A stretch of DNA of 11,881 nucleotides, from the NCBI GenBank assembly GCA_964655175.1, contig CAZZLY010000088.1, positions 1 through 11,881 of the forward strand. Reading direction: 5' to 3'. This DNA is from JAIOPA01 sp964655175. GTDB lineage: Bacteria > Eisenbacteria > RBG-16-71-46. Under the pieces are notes generated by a model. That model was not told where the DNA came from. It did not search any database and worked only from the letters and a program-made list of their open reading frames with translations. Numbering within the stretch: the first letter of the stretch is position 1; every line of letters begins with the position of its first letter. Shown piece after piece: positions 7,284 to 11,881 of the stretch. Both the position numbers and the translations under genes were made by a program.

Positions 7284-7958
7284 TCAGTGGGTGAGGACAC
7301 CCTTGTCGAGGTGGTACTGGCTCGTGGCGCGCTCGGCGGCGTGCGGGTCGTGCGTGACCATGACGATCGTCTTCTTGAACTCGCGATTGAGGCGTTCGAG
7401 CAGCTGCAGCACGTCCTCGGCCGACTTGCGATCGAGGTCGCCGGTGGGCTCGTCGGCGAGCAGCACCTGCGGGTCCGACACCAGTGCGCGCGCGATGGCG
7501 ACGCGCTGCTCCTGACCGCCGGACAGCTGGCGCGGGTAGTGCTTCATGCGCTCGCCCAGACCGACCAGCTTGAGCGCCGTCTCGGCGCGCTTGCGGCGGT
7601 CCGCCGGGCTCATGCCCTTCACCAGCAGCAGCGGCAGCTCGACGTTCTCGAGCGCCGTGAGCACCGGCATGAGGTTGTAGAGCTGGAAGATGTAGCCGAT
7701 CGAATGCGACCGCCAGCGCGCGAGGTCGTTGCCGTTGAGGCGGGCGATGTTGGTGCCGCCCACCACGAGGTCGCCCGACGTGGGCTGATCGACGCCGCCG
7801 ATGAGGTTGAGCAGCGTCGTCTTGCCCGAGCCCGACGGGCCCATGAGCGCCACGAACGCGCCATCGGGGATCTCGAGCGAGAGACCGTCGAGGACGACCA
7901 CCTCCTCGGCGTCACGACGGTAGACCTTGCGAACGTCCTTCACCTGAACCGATGCCAT
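7284..7958 (-). CDS. ABC exporter ATPase (LolD/MacB-type)
   Basis: 224 residues, a stand-alone nucleotide-binding subunit of the LolD/MacB/DevA class. Seen: Walker A GPSGSGKTT (40-48), Q-loop FQLYNLMPVLTALENVELP with Gln92, signature LSGGQ (145-149) leading into RVAIARAL, Walker B VLLADE (165-170) with catalytic Glu170, D-loop GDLD and H-loop His203 (THD). All motifs for ATP hydrolysis are intact. It would sit on the inner face of the membrane and drive the two FtsX-type permeases encoded next. The ATG at 7958 has AGGGGA about 5 bases upstream, 25 bases after the adaptor stop. In MacB the ATPase and permease are one chain; here they are separate. Family assignment is secure, the exported substrate is not. 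Confidence 0.96.
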   Translation of the reverse strand: MASVQVKDVRKVYRRDAEEVVVLDGLSLEIPDGAFVALMGPSGSGKTTLLNLIGGVDQPTSGDLVVGGTNIARLNGNDLARWRSHSIGYIFQLYNLMPVLTALENVELPLLLVKGMSPADRRKRAETALKLVGLGERMKHYPRQLSGGQEQRVAIARALVSDPQVLLADEPTGDLDRKSAEDVLQLLERLNREFKKTIVMVTHDPHAAERATSQYHLDKGVLTH

Positions 7959-7983
7959 GCTGTCCCCTTGTCTGGTCGGACCG

Positions 7984-9162
7984 TCAGCGGCCCGCGGCCT
8001 TCACCTTGCTGCCCGCCTTGAGGTCGGCCGGTGCCTGCAGCACCAGCGTCTCGCCGCCCGACAGTCCCTGACGCACCTCGATGCGATCGCCGCGGGCCGG
8101 GCCCACGTCGACGGTCTGCTTGCGCACGATGCCGTCCTCGACGACCCACACCGCGCTCGTGCCGGCGTCCTGCACCAGCGCCGCCTGCGGCACGAACACA
8201 CGCCGCGGCGCGGCCTGCTCCTTGGCGCCGTGCGCCTCGAACACGACCTTGGCGCCCATCTCGGGCAGGATGCGCGGGTCGCGATCGAGGATCGAGACCT
8301 TCACCAGCACGGTGGCCTTCTGACGATCGGCCGTGGGCACGACCTGGCGCACGCGGCCCGCGAACGACGTGTCGGGGTAGGCGTCGAGCGTGATGCGCGC
8401 GGTCTGGCCGTTGCGCACCTGCGCGATGTAGGCCTCGTTCACGTCCACCTCGACCTCGAGCGTCTGCAGGTCGGCCATGGTCACGATCGCGGTGCGCGTC
8501 AGTCCGCCGCCGGCGGACGACGGCGCCACGATCTCGCCGACCTCGGCGTCCTTGCGCAGCACCGTGCCCGAGAACGGCGCGTGCACGCGCGTGTTCTCGA
8601 GGTTCGCCGCCGCCAGGGATTCCTGCGCGCGCGCCGCGTTGGCCTGCGCCTTGAGCACCTCGAGCTTGGTCTCGGCGGATTCGAGCTCGGCGTCCGAGAC
8701 GAGGTTCTGCGCGCGCAGCGCCTGCGCGCGCTTGAGCTCGCGCTGCGCCTGCGCGATCTGCGCCTCGATGGTGGCGACGTTGGCGTGCGCGGCGTGCTGC
8801 GCCGCTTCGTAGTCCGCGCTCTCGAGGCGCGCGATGACGTCGCCCTCGCGCACGCGCGAGCCCTCGGTGATGCCGATCCACGCCAGGCGGCCCAGGATCT
8901 TGCTCGACACGCTCGCCTTGGTGCGCGCCACGACGTAGCCGTTGGCGCTGATGCCCTCGCCCGAGACGCTGCCGCCACCGGTCGCCTCGGCGGTGCCCAG
9001 TTCCACGGGGCGCGCCGCGTTCTGGCGACCCCGCACGAACAGGAACGCGACCACCGCGAGCACGAGCACGACGACCGCGATCAGGACGGGCGACGGACCC
9101 CGGCGCGGCGGAGGGGACGAGCGATCGATGCGCAGCGACGACAGGTCGAGGTCGTTCGACAT
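7984..9162 (-). CDS. Membrane-fusion (periplasmic adaptor) protein of an ABC exporter
   Basis: 392 residues from the ATG at 9162. Adaptor subunit of a tripartite exporter (HlyD/MacA superfamily). Seen: a short cytoplasmic tail rich in Ser, Pro and Arg, one transmembrane helix (about 24-43), two lipoyl half-motifs (about 84-112 and 191-213), an Ala/Gln/Glu-rich alpha-hairpin (about 116-188), a beta-barrel (about 224-312) and a membrane-proximal domain to the end. The hairpin tip contains Arg145-x3-Leu149-x6-Ser156, the R-L-S pattern that in MacA/AcrA contacts TolC. The frame is open to 9393 upstream, but the ATG at 9162 is chosen because it sits just before the membrane helix and after the predicted promoter; its ribosome site (GAGG, 12 bases away) is weak. 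First gene of the four-gene operon; no outer-membrane channel gene is nearby. Confidence 0.93.
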   Translation of the reverse strand: MSNDLDLSSLRIDRSSPPPRRGPSPVLIAVVVLVLAVVAFLFVRGRQNAARPVELGTAEATGGGSVSGEGISANGYVVARTKASVSSKILGRLAWIGITEGSRVREGDVIARLESADYEAAQHAAHANVATIEAQIAQAQRELKRAQALRAQNLVSDAELESAETKLEVLKAQANAARAQESLAAANLENTRVHAPFSGTVLRKDAEVGEIVAPSSAGGGLTRTAIVTMADLQTLEVEVDVNEAYIAQVRNGQTARITLDAYPDTSFAGRVRQVVPTADRQKATVLVKVSILDRDPRILPEMGAKVVFEAHGAKEQAAPRRVFVPQAALVQDAGTSAVWVVEDGIVRKQTVDVGPARGDRIEVRQGLSGGETLVLQAPADLKAGSKVKAAGR

Positions 9163-9165
9163 GAT

Positions 9166-9219
9166 GGGGGCGTGCCTCGGGGGGGAGGGGGCGGTGGGCT
9201 CACGGGTTCGGGCGGGGGG
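9166..9219 (+). promoter_or_regulatory. G-quadruplex-type G-tract cluster in exporter leader
   Basis: Seven runs of three or more G lie within 54 bases on the + strand: 9166-9170, 9179-9185, 9187-9191, 9196-9198, 9204-9206, 9210-9212 and 9214-9219. The last six runs are separated by loops of 1, 4, 5, 3 and 1 bases, so the canonical G3+N1-7 pattern is met more than once. The G strand is the template for the leftward exporter operon, and the corresponding mRNA leader is C-rich and G-poor. Formation in the cell is not shown. Confidence 0.5.
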
Positions 9220-9225
9220 CCGTGG

Positions 9226-9254
9226 AGTCTGGCCAGTCGCGCGAGGGCGGTCAA
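9226..9254 (-). promoter_or_regulatory. Candidate promoter for the exporter operon
   Basis: On the - strand TTGACC (9254 to 9249) and CAGACT (9231 to 9226) are separated by 17 bases. The -10 resembles the TAGACT of the two other promoters in this window. The start of transcription would be near 9219, giving a leader of about 57 bases. Confidence 0.5.
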
Positions 9255-9300
9255 GCGGCGCCGAACCGCTCATGGGCGCGGTGCCGGACCGGACGTCGCG

Positions 9301-9347
9301 GTGTCGCGATGCTCTATGGATGCGGCGTGCGGGTGTCGGGATGCGGC
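9301..9347 (+). repeat. Helically phased GATGC direct repeats, possible operator
   Basis: GATGC occurs at 9308-9312, 9319-9323 and 9340-9344, i.e. spaced 11 and 21 bases, close to one and two helical turns. Longer matches are GTGTCGCGATGC (9301-9312) with GTGTCGGGATGC (9333-9344), and GGATGCGGC at 9318-9326 and 9339-9347. They sit between the two divergent promoters. No known regulator site is recognised. Confidence 0.3.
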
Positions 9348-9409
9348 CGTTCTCGTGGGTGCGAGGGGCCGAACGTGCCGCCGTGGCGGGCATGGGTCCG
9401 TCGTGGGTC

Positions 9410-9438
9410 TTGCCAGCCCTGTCGCCCCCCTCTAGACT
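9410..9438 (+). promoter_or_regulatory. Promoter of the ferredoxin gene
   Basis: TTGCCA (9410-9415) and TAGACT (9433-9438) are separated by exactly 17 bases, five and four of six matches to the sigma70 consensus. Transcription would begin near 9445, about 62 bases before the ATG. This is the best promoter match in the window. Confidence 0.65.
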
Positions 9439-9468
9439 CGCGCCCGTTCCATTCCCCCCTGATCACTC

Positions 9469-9488
9469 ACGCGCGACGTCCCGCGCGT
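9469..9488 (+). promoter_or_regulatory. Hairpin in the ferredoxin mRNA leader
   Basis: ACGCGCG (9469-9475) pairs with CGCGCGT (9482-9488) across a 6-base loop, ending 6 bases before the GGAGGT ribosome site (9495-9500). It could stabilise the 5' end or tune translation. In GC-rich DNA a 7-bp stem can also arise by chance. Confidence 0.3.
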
Positions 9489-9506
9489 CCGTTCGGAGGT
9501 TCCGTC

Positions 9507-9746
9507 ATGCCGTTCGTCATCGCCGAGCCCTGTGTCGGGGTGAAGGACAAGTCCTGCGTCGAGGTCTGCCCCGTGAACTGCATCTACGAGGGCGAGGACC
9601 AGTTCTACATCCATCCCGACGAGTGCATCGACTGCCAGGCCTGCGAGGCCGCGTGCCCGGTGCAGGCGATCTTCCCGGACAACGGCGTGCCCGAGAAGTG
9701 GGCCAGCTACACCGAGAAGAACAAGAAGCACTTCGAGAACAAGTGA
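9507..9746 (+). CDS. fdxA: 7Fe ferredoxin ([3Fe-4S][4Fe-4S])
   Basis: 79 residues, a small soluble low-potential electron carrier. The cysteine pattern is that of 7Fe ferredoxins: Cys9-x7-Cys17-x3-Cys21-P and Cys40-x2-Cys43-x2-Cys46-x3-Cys50-P. By analogy with Azotobacter FdI, Cys9, Cys17 and Cys50 hold the [3Fe-4S] cluster and Cys21, Cys40, Cys43 and Cys46 the [4Fe-4S] cluster; Cys25 would be free. The position that holds a middle Cys in FdI (Cys11) is filled by VGV here, as in actinobacterial and Thermus-type FdxA. Residues EPCVGVKDKSC and YIHPDECIDC are hallmark. It lacks the long C-terminal extension of FdI. The ATG has a perfect GGAGGT six bases upstream. Its own promoter and terminator make it a single-gene unit; the partner enzyme is not evident. 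Confidence 0.95.
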   Translation: MPFVIAEPCVGVKDKSCVEVCPVNCIYEGEDQFYIHPDECIDCQACEAACPVQAIFPDNGVPEKWASYTEKNKKHFENK

Positions 9747-9773
9747 CCGCCTGAAGCGGCCGCGGTTCCCGGG

Positions 9774-9803
9774 AAGGCGGCGCGCAGCGCCGCCTTCTTG
9801 CTT
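9774..9803 (+). terminator. Intrinsic terminator of the ferredoxin gene
   Basis: AAGGCGGCGC (9774-9783) pairs perfectly with GCGCCGCCTT (9787-9796) around a 3-base loop and is followed by CTTGCTT. It lies 27 bases after the stop codon and is the clearest terminator in the window. Confidence 0.8.
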
Positions 9804-9866
9804 GCCGGGCGTGGGCCACCGCGCCGCGCCCCGTCCGCGTCCGCTCCGCCCCGGAGATCCCCGACC

Positions 9867-10436
9867 ATGTCGAACGCGCCGCTGCCGACCCGCGATCAGG
9901 CCCTCGCCCTGCTCCACGAGTGGGTCGCCAACCCGAACCTGCGCAAGCACGCGTACGCGGTCGAGGCCGCCATGCGCGCGTACGCGCGGCACTTCGGTGA
10001 GGACCAGGCGCGCTGGGGCATCACCGGGCTCATCCACGACTTCGACTGGGAGCGGCATCCCACGCTCGAGCAGCATCCGACCGCCGGTGTCGAGGTGCTG
10101 CGCGCGGCCGGTTGGCCCGACGACGTGTGCACCGCCGTGCTCGGGCACGCCACGCACACGGGCGTGCCGCGTGACACGCGCATGGCGCAGGCGCTGTTCG
10201 CGTGCGACGAGCTGTCGGGGTTCCTGGTGGCGTGCGCGCTCGTGACGCCCGAGAAGAAGCTCGCGCTCGTCGAGGTGGCCTCGGTGCGCAAGAAGATGAA
10301 GAACGCCGGGTTCGCGCGCGCGGTGAACCGCGACGACATCGTGAACGGCGCGGCCGAACTGGGCGTCGAACTGGACGCGCACATCGCGTTCGTGCGCGAG
10401 GCCATGCTGACGATCGCCGACGAACTGGGGATCTGA
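9867..10436 (+). CDS. HD-superfamily predicted hydrolase
   Basis: 189 residues. HD proteins are metal-dependent phosphohydrolases; this one resembles the compact single-domain predicted hydrolases of the COG2316 type, whose substrate is not established. Seen: KH with His28 in NLRKHAYAVEAAMRAYA, the HD doublet His57-Asp58 in GLIHDFDWERHP, His94 with His97 in GHATHTG, and Asp114 in ALFACDELSG, a complete H...HD...H...D metal set. No signal peptide or membrane segment, so cytoplasmic. The frame is open back to 9798, but the ATG at 9867 is chosen because it starts just before the conserved part and follows GGAG by 10 bases; the upstream residues are low-complexity Arg/Pro/Ala. The ferredoxin terminator lies just before it, so it should start a new unit, yet I see no convincing promoter at 9804-9866. 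Confidence 0.88.
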   Translation: MSNAPLPTRDQALALLHEWVANPNLRKHAYAVEAAMRAYARHFGEDQARWGITGLIHDFDWERHPTLEQHPTAGVEVLRAAGWPDDVCTAVLGHATHTGVPRDTRMAQALFACDELSGFLVACALVTPEKKLALVEVASVRKKMKNAGFARAVNRDDIVNGAAELGVELDAHIAFVREAMLTIADELGI

Positions 10437-10483
10437 CGCCCGCGTCGCGTGCGGTTGTGCCATGCTGTGCGGGTCACGCTCCC

Positions 10484-10502
10484 CGGGCGCGTCGTGCGCC
10501 CG
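10484..10502 (+). terminator. Weak hairpin between HD hydrolase and hotdog gene
   Basis: CGGGCGC (10484-10490) pairs with GCGCCCG (10496-10502) across a 5-base loop, in the 97-base gap after the HD gene. There is no U-tract, so it may only attenuate or be incidental. No good promoter is visible before the hotdog gene. Confidence 0.25.
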
Positions 10503-10533
10503 TCGCGCCCCACGTGTCCGCGAGGAGTCCCCG

Positions 10534-11028
10534 ATGAGCCAGCCCCGCCGCGCCCCGGGCGCCGGAGTGATCGCCCTGTGGAATCGCTGCCACGCGCTGC
10601 CGTTCGGCCGCGCGTTGTTCAGCGCGCTGCTGGGCCTGCAGGTGCCCTACAGCGGCGCGCTGGGTGCCACGGTGCTGGAGCTCGCGCCCGGGCACGCGCG
10701 CGTGCGACTGCGCGATCGCCGCGGCGTGCGCAACCATCTGGGCAGCGTGCACGCGGTGGCGCTCACCAACCTGGGTGAGCTCGCGAGCGGATTGGCGATG
10801 ACCGCGGCGCTGCCCGCCGACGTGCGCGGCATCGTGCGCGGGATCGCGATCACGTTCGACAAGAAGGCGCGCGGCACGCTGGTGGCCGAGAGCCGCGTGA
10901 CCGTGCCCGCGGTGACCGGCGAGACCGAGTTCGAGGTGACGGCCACCATTCGCGACGAGGCCGGCGACGCCGTGGCCACCGTGCGCGTGCAGTGGCGGCT
11001 GGGGCTCGTGCCCGGGGCGCGCGCGTGA
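10534..11028 (+). CDS. Hotdog-fold thioesterase-like protein (DUF4442/PaaI type)
   Basis: 164 residues, the normal size of a single hotdog domain. Such proteins usually hydrolyse acyl-CoA or acyl-ACP thioesters in the cytoplasm. Seen: an N-terminal amphipathic part, then ATVLELAPGHARVRLRDR, the conserved loop-helix RNHLGSVHAVALTNLGELA (66-84) with Asn67, Gly70, His73 and Glu82 at the positions where this family keeps its active-site residues, and a C-terminal pair of strands (ITFDKKARG, TEFEVTATIRDEAG, VATVRVQW). The loop is NHxGSxHA rather than the HGG of classical PaaI enzymes, favouring the DUF4442-like branch. The ATG at 10534 has AGGAG six bases upstream, better than the earlier in-frame ATG at 10462. 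Its stop overlaps the start of the next gene. Exact substrate unknown. Confidence 0.85.
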   Translation: MSQPRRAPGAGVIALWNRCHALPFGRALFSALLGLQVPYSGALGATVLELAPGHARVRLRDRRGVRNHLGSVHAVALTNLGELASGLAMTAALPADVRGIVRGIAITFDKKARGTLVAESRVTVPAVTGETEFEVTATIRDEAGDAVATVRVQWRLGLVPGARA

Positions 11029-11881
11029 ATCTGGACACCGCGCTCACGCGCCACGCGCACATCGCCACGCCGATCATCGGCGGGCCCATGTACCCGTGCA
11101 GCAACCCCGAGCTGGTGGCGGCGGTGAGCGAGGCGGGCGGCATCGGCATCGTGCAGCCGGTCACGCTCACGTTCGTGCACGGGCTGGACTTCCGCGAGGG
11201 ACTGCGGCGCGTGCGCGCGCGCACCGGGCGACCGTTCGGCATGAACGCGCTCATCGAGAAGTCGTCGAAGCGCTACATGGAGCGCATGCGCGGTTGGGTG
11301 GACGTGGCGCTCGAGGAGGGCGTGCGGTTCTTCGTGACGTCGTTGGGCGATCCGCGCTGGGTCTGCGACAAGGTGCACGCGGCGGGTGGCGTCGTGTACC
11401 ACGACGTGACCGAGGCCCGTTGGGCCGCGAAGGCGCGCGACGGTGGGGCGGACGGGTTGATCGCGGTGAATCGTCGTGCGGGTGGCCACGCCGGTCCGCG
11501 CGACCCGCGCGAGCTGCTCGACGAGCTGCAGCCGTTCGGACTGCCGGTCGTGTGCGCCGGTGGCGTGGGCGATGCGGCGGGGTTCGTGGACGCGCTGCGC
11601 ATGGGCTACGCCGGCGTGCAGTGCGGCACGCGCTTCATCGCCACGCCCGAGTGCGACGCGAGCGCGTCGTACAAGCAGGCGCTGCTCGACGCCGACGCCG
11701 ACGACGTGGTGCTGACCGAGCGCATCACCGGGGTGCCGGTGGCGGTGCTCGACACGCCCGTGGTGCGGCGCATGGGATTGCGCGCGAACGCACTCGAGCG
11801 CTGGCTGCTCAAGAACCCGCGCACCAAGCACCTCATGCGCACGTCGTTCGTGCTGCGCTCGGTGTTCCGCCTGCGCGACGG
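11025..11881 (+). CDS. Nitronate monooxygenase / 2-nitropropane dioxygenase-like flavoprotein, C-terminus cut by window edge
   Basis: Open from GTG at 11025 to the right edge, 285 residues seen. The family is an FMN TIM barrel that oxidises alkyl nitronates; FabK enoyl-ACP reductases and some polyketide or fatty-acid enzymes share the fold. Seen: N-terminal TPIIGGPMYPCSNPELVAAVSEAGG (residues 15-39; start of barrel and FMN site), FGMNALIEKS (71-80), AVNRRAGGHAG (147-157) with His155 at the position of the catalytic His of nitronate monooxygenases, AGGVGDAAGF (178-187) and GVQCGTRFIATPEC (197-210), both FMN phosphate-binding motifs. The start GTG overlaps the hotdog stop as GTGA, so the two are translationally coupled. 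Being paired with a thioesterase-like gene hints at an acyl-chain role rather than nitronate detoxification, but this is inference. The C-terminal end is not visible. Confidence 0.88.
   Translation, partial: MNLDTALTRHAHIATPIIGGPMYPCSNPELVAAVSEAGGIGIVQPVTLTFVHGLDFREGLRRVRARTGRPFGMNALIEKSSKRYMERMRGWVDVALEEGVRFFVTSLGDPRWVCDKVHAAGGVVYHDVTEARWAAKARDGGADGLIAVNRRAGGHAGPRDPRELLDELQPFGLPVVCAGGVGDAAGFVDALRMGYAGVQCGTRFIATPECDASASYKQALLDADADDVVLTERITGVPVAVLDTPVVRRMGLRANALERWLLKNPRTKHLMRTSFVLRSVFRLRD

Larger units (their letters stand above)
9163..9506. other. Divergent control region between exporter operon and ferredoxin gene
   Basis: 344 bases with no supported gene. It holds, from left to right, a G-tract cluster, a leftward promoter, phased GATGC repeats, a rightward promoter and a leader hairpin, each listed separately. 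Open frames extend into it from both flanking genes but lack ribosome sites and recognisable protein features. Confidence 0.8.

Noticed and set aside
9163..9393. N-terminal extension of the membrane-fusion protein by 77 residues
   Set aside because: It would cross the predicted exporter promoter and is rich in Arg, Pro and Ala without features; the ATG at 9162 directly precedes the membrane helix.
9222..9506. N-terminal extension of ferredoxin in the same frame
   Set aside because: FdxA proteins begin with the MPFVIAEPC-type start found at 9507, which has a perfect ribosome site; the extension lies across the best promoter in the window.
10455..10483. Promoter before the hotdog gene (TTGTGC with a -10 downstream, or CATGCT as -10)
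   Set aside because: No hexamer at 16-18 bases spacing resembles a -10 or -35 partner, so read-through from the HD gene is as likely.
1..11881. tRNA, rRNA, CRISPR array, insertion sequence, phage or toxin-antitoxin genes
   Set aside because: Reading both strands gave no array of repeats, no transposase or integrase motifs, no terminal inverted repeats and no stretch resembling tRNA or rRNA.

Overview
This is a GC-rich window (roughly two thirds G+C by eye) with dense, short-spaced genes, GTG as well as ATG starts, clear GGAGG-type ribosome sites, a lipoprotein signal and a periplasmic adaptor/ABC exporter. It reads as the chromosome of a high-GC Gram-negative bacterium. The lineage cannot be fixed from sequence alone. 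The secreted protein with a GHWKSHP-type domain, the aerobic-type ETF:quinone oxidoreductase and the 7Fe ferredoxin would fit Myxococcota, Gemmatimonadota, Eisenbacteria-like or related groups. There is no sign of a phage, plasmid, insertion sequence, CRISPR array, tRNA or rRNA.

Layout. (1) 1-1885: a divergent pair of envelope/secreted genes, a Trp-rich lipoprotein running off the left edge (- strand) and a Sec-secreted protein (+ strand). They share an AT-richer intergenic region whose -10 element reads well on both strands and whose + leader could fold as a pseudoknot. (2) 1886-2031: two back-to-back terminator hairpins between convergent genes. (3) 2032-4673, - strand: a two-gene flavoprotein operon, trxB followed by ETF:quinone oxidoreductase, with a candidate promoter at 4731-4760. 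(4) 4909-9162, - strand: a four-gene exporter operon (membrane-fusion protein, ABC ATPase, two different FtsX/MacB-type permeases), ending in a hairpin at 4852-4882. (5) 9163-9506: a 344-base divergent control region with a promoter on each strand, a G-quadruplex-type G-tract cluster, helically phased GATGC repeats and a leader hairpin. (6) 9507-9803, + strand: a 7Fe ferredoxin gene with a textbook promoter and terminator, i.e. a single-gene unit. (7) 9867-11881, + strand: an HD-superfamily hydrolase, a hotdog-fold thioesterase-like protein and a nitronate monooxygenase-like flavoprotein. The last two overlap as GTGA, and the last runs off the right edge.

How the genes may work together. TrxB supplies reduced thioredoxin from NADPH, and ETF-QO passes electrons from electron-transfer flavoprotein to the quinone pool. 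They look co-transcribed although they belong to different pathways. The exporter encodes everything for a tripartite pump except the outer-membrane channel; the adaptor carries a hairpin-tip motif that predicts a TolC-type partner encoded elsewhere. Most of the window is recognisable housekeeping or transport. The less-explained parts are the left-edge envelope pair with its control region, and the exporter/ferredoxin intergenic region. I found no clear new defence or mobile system.
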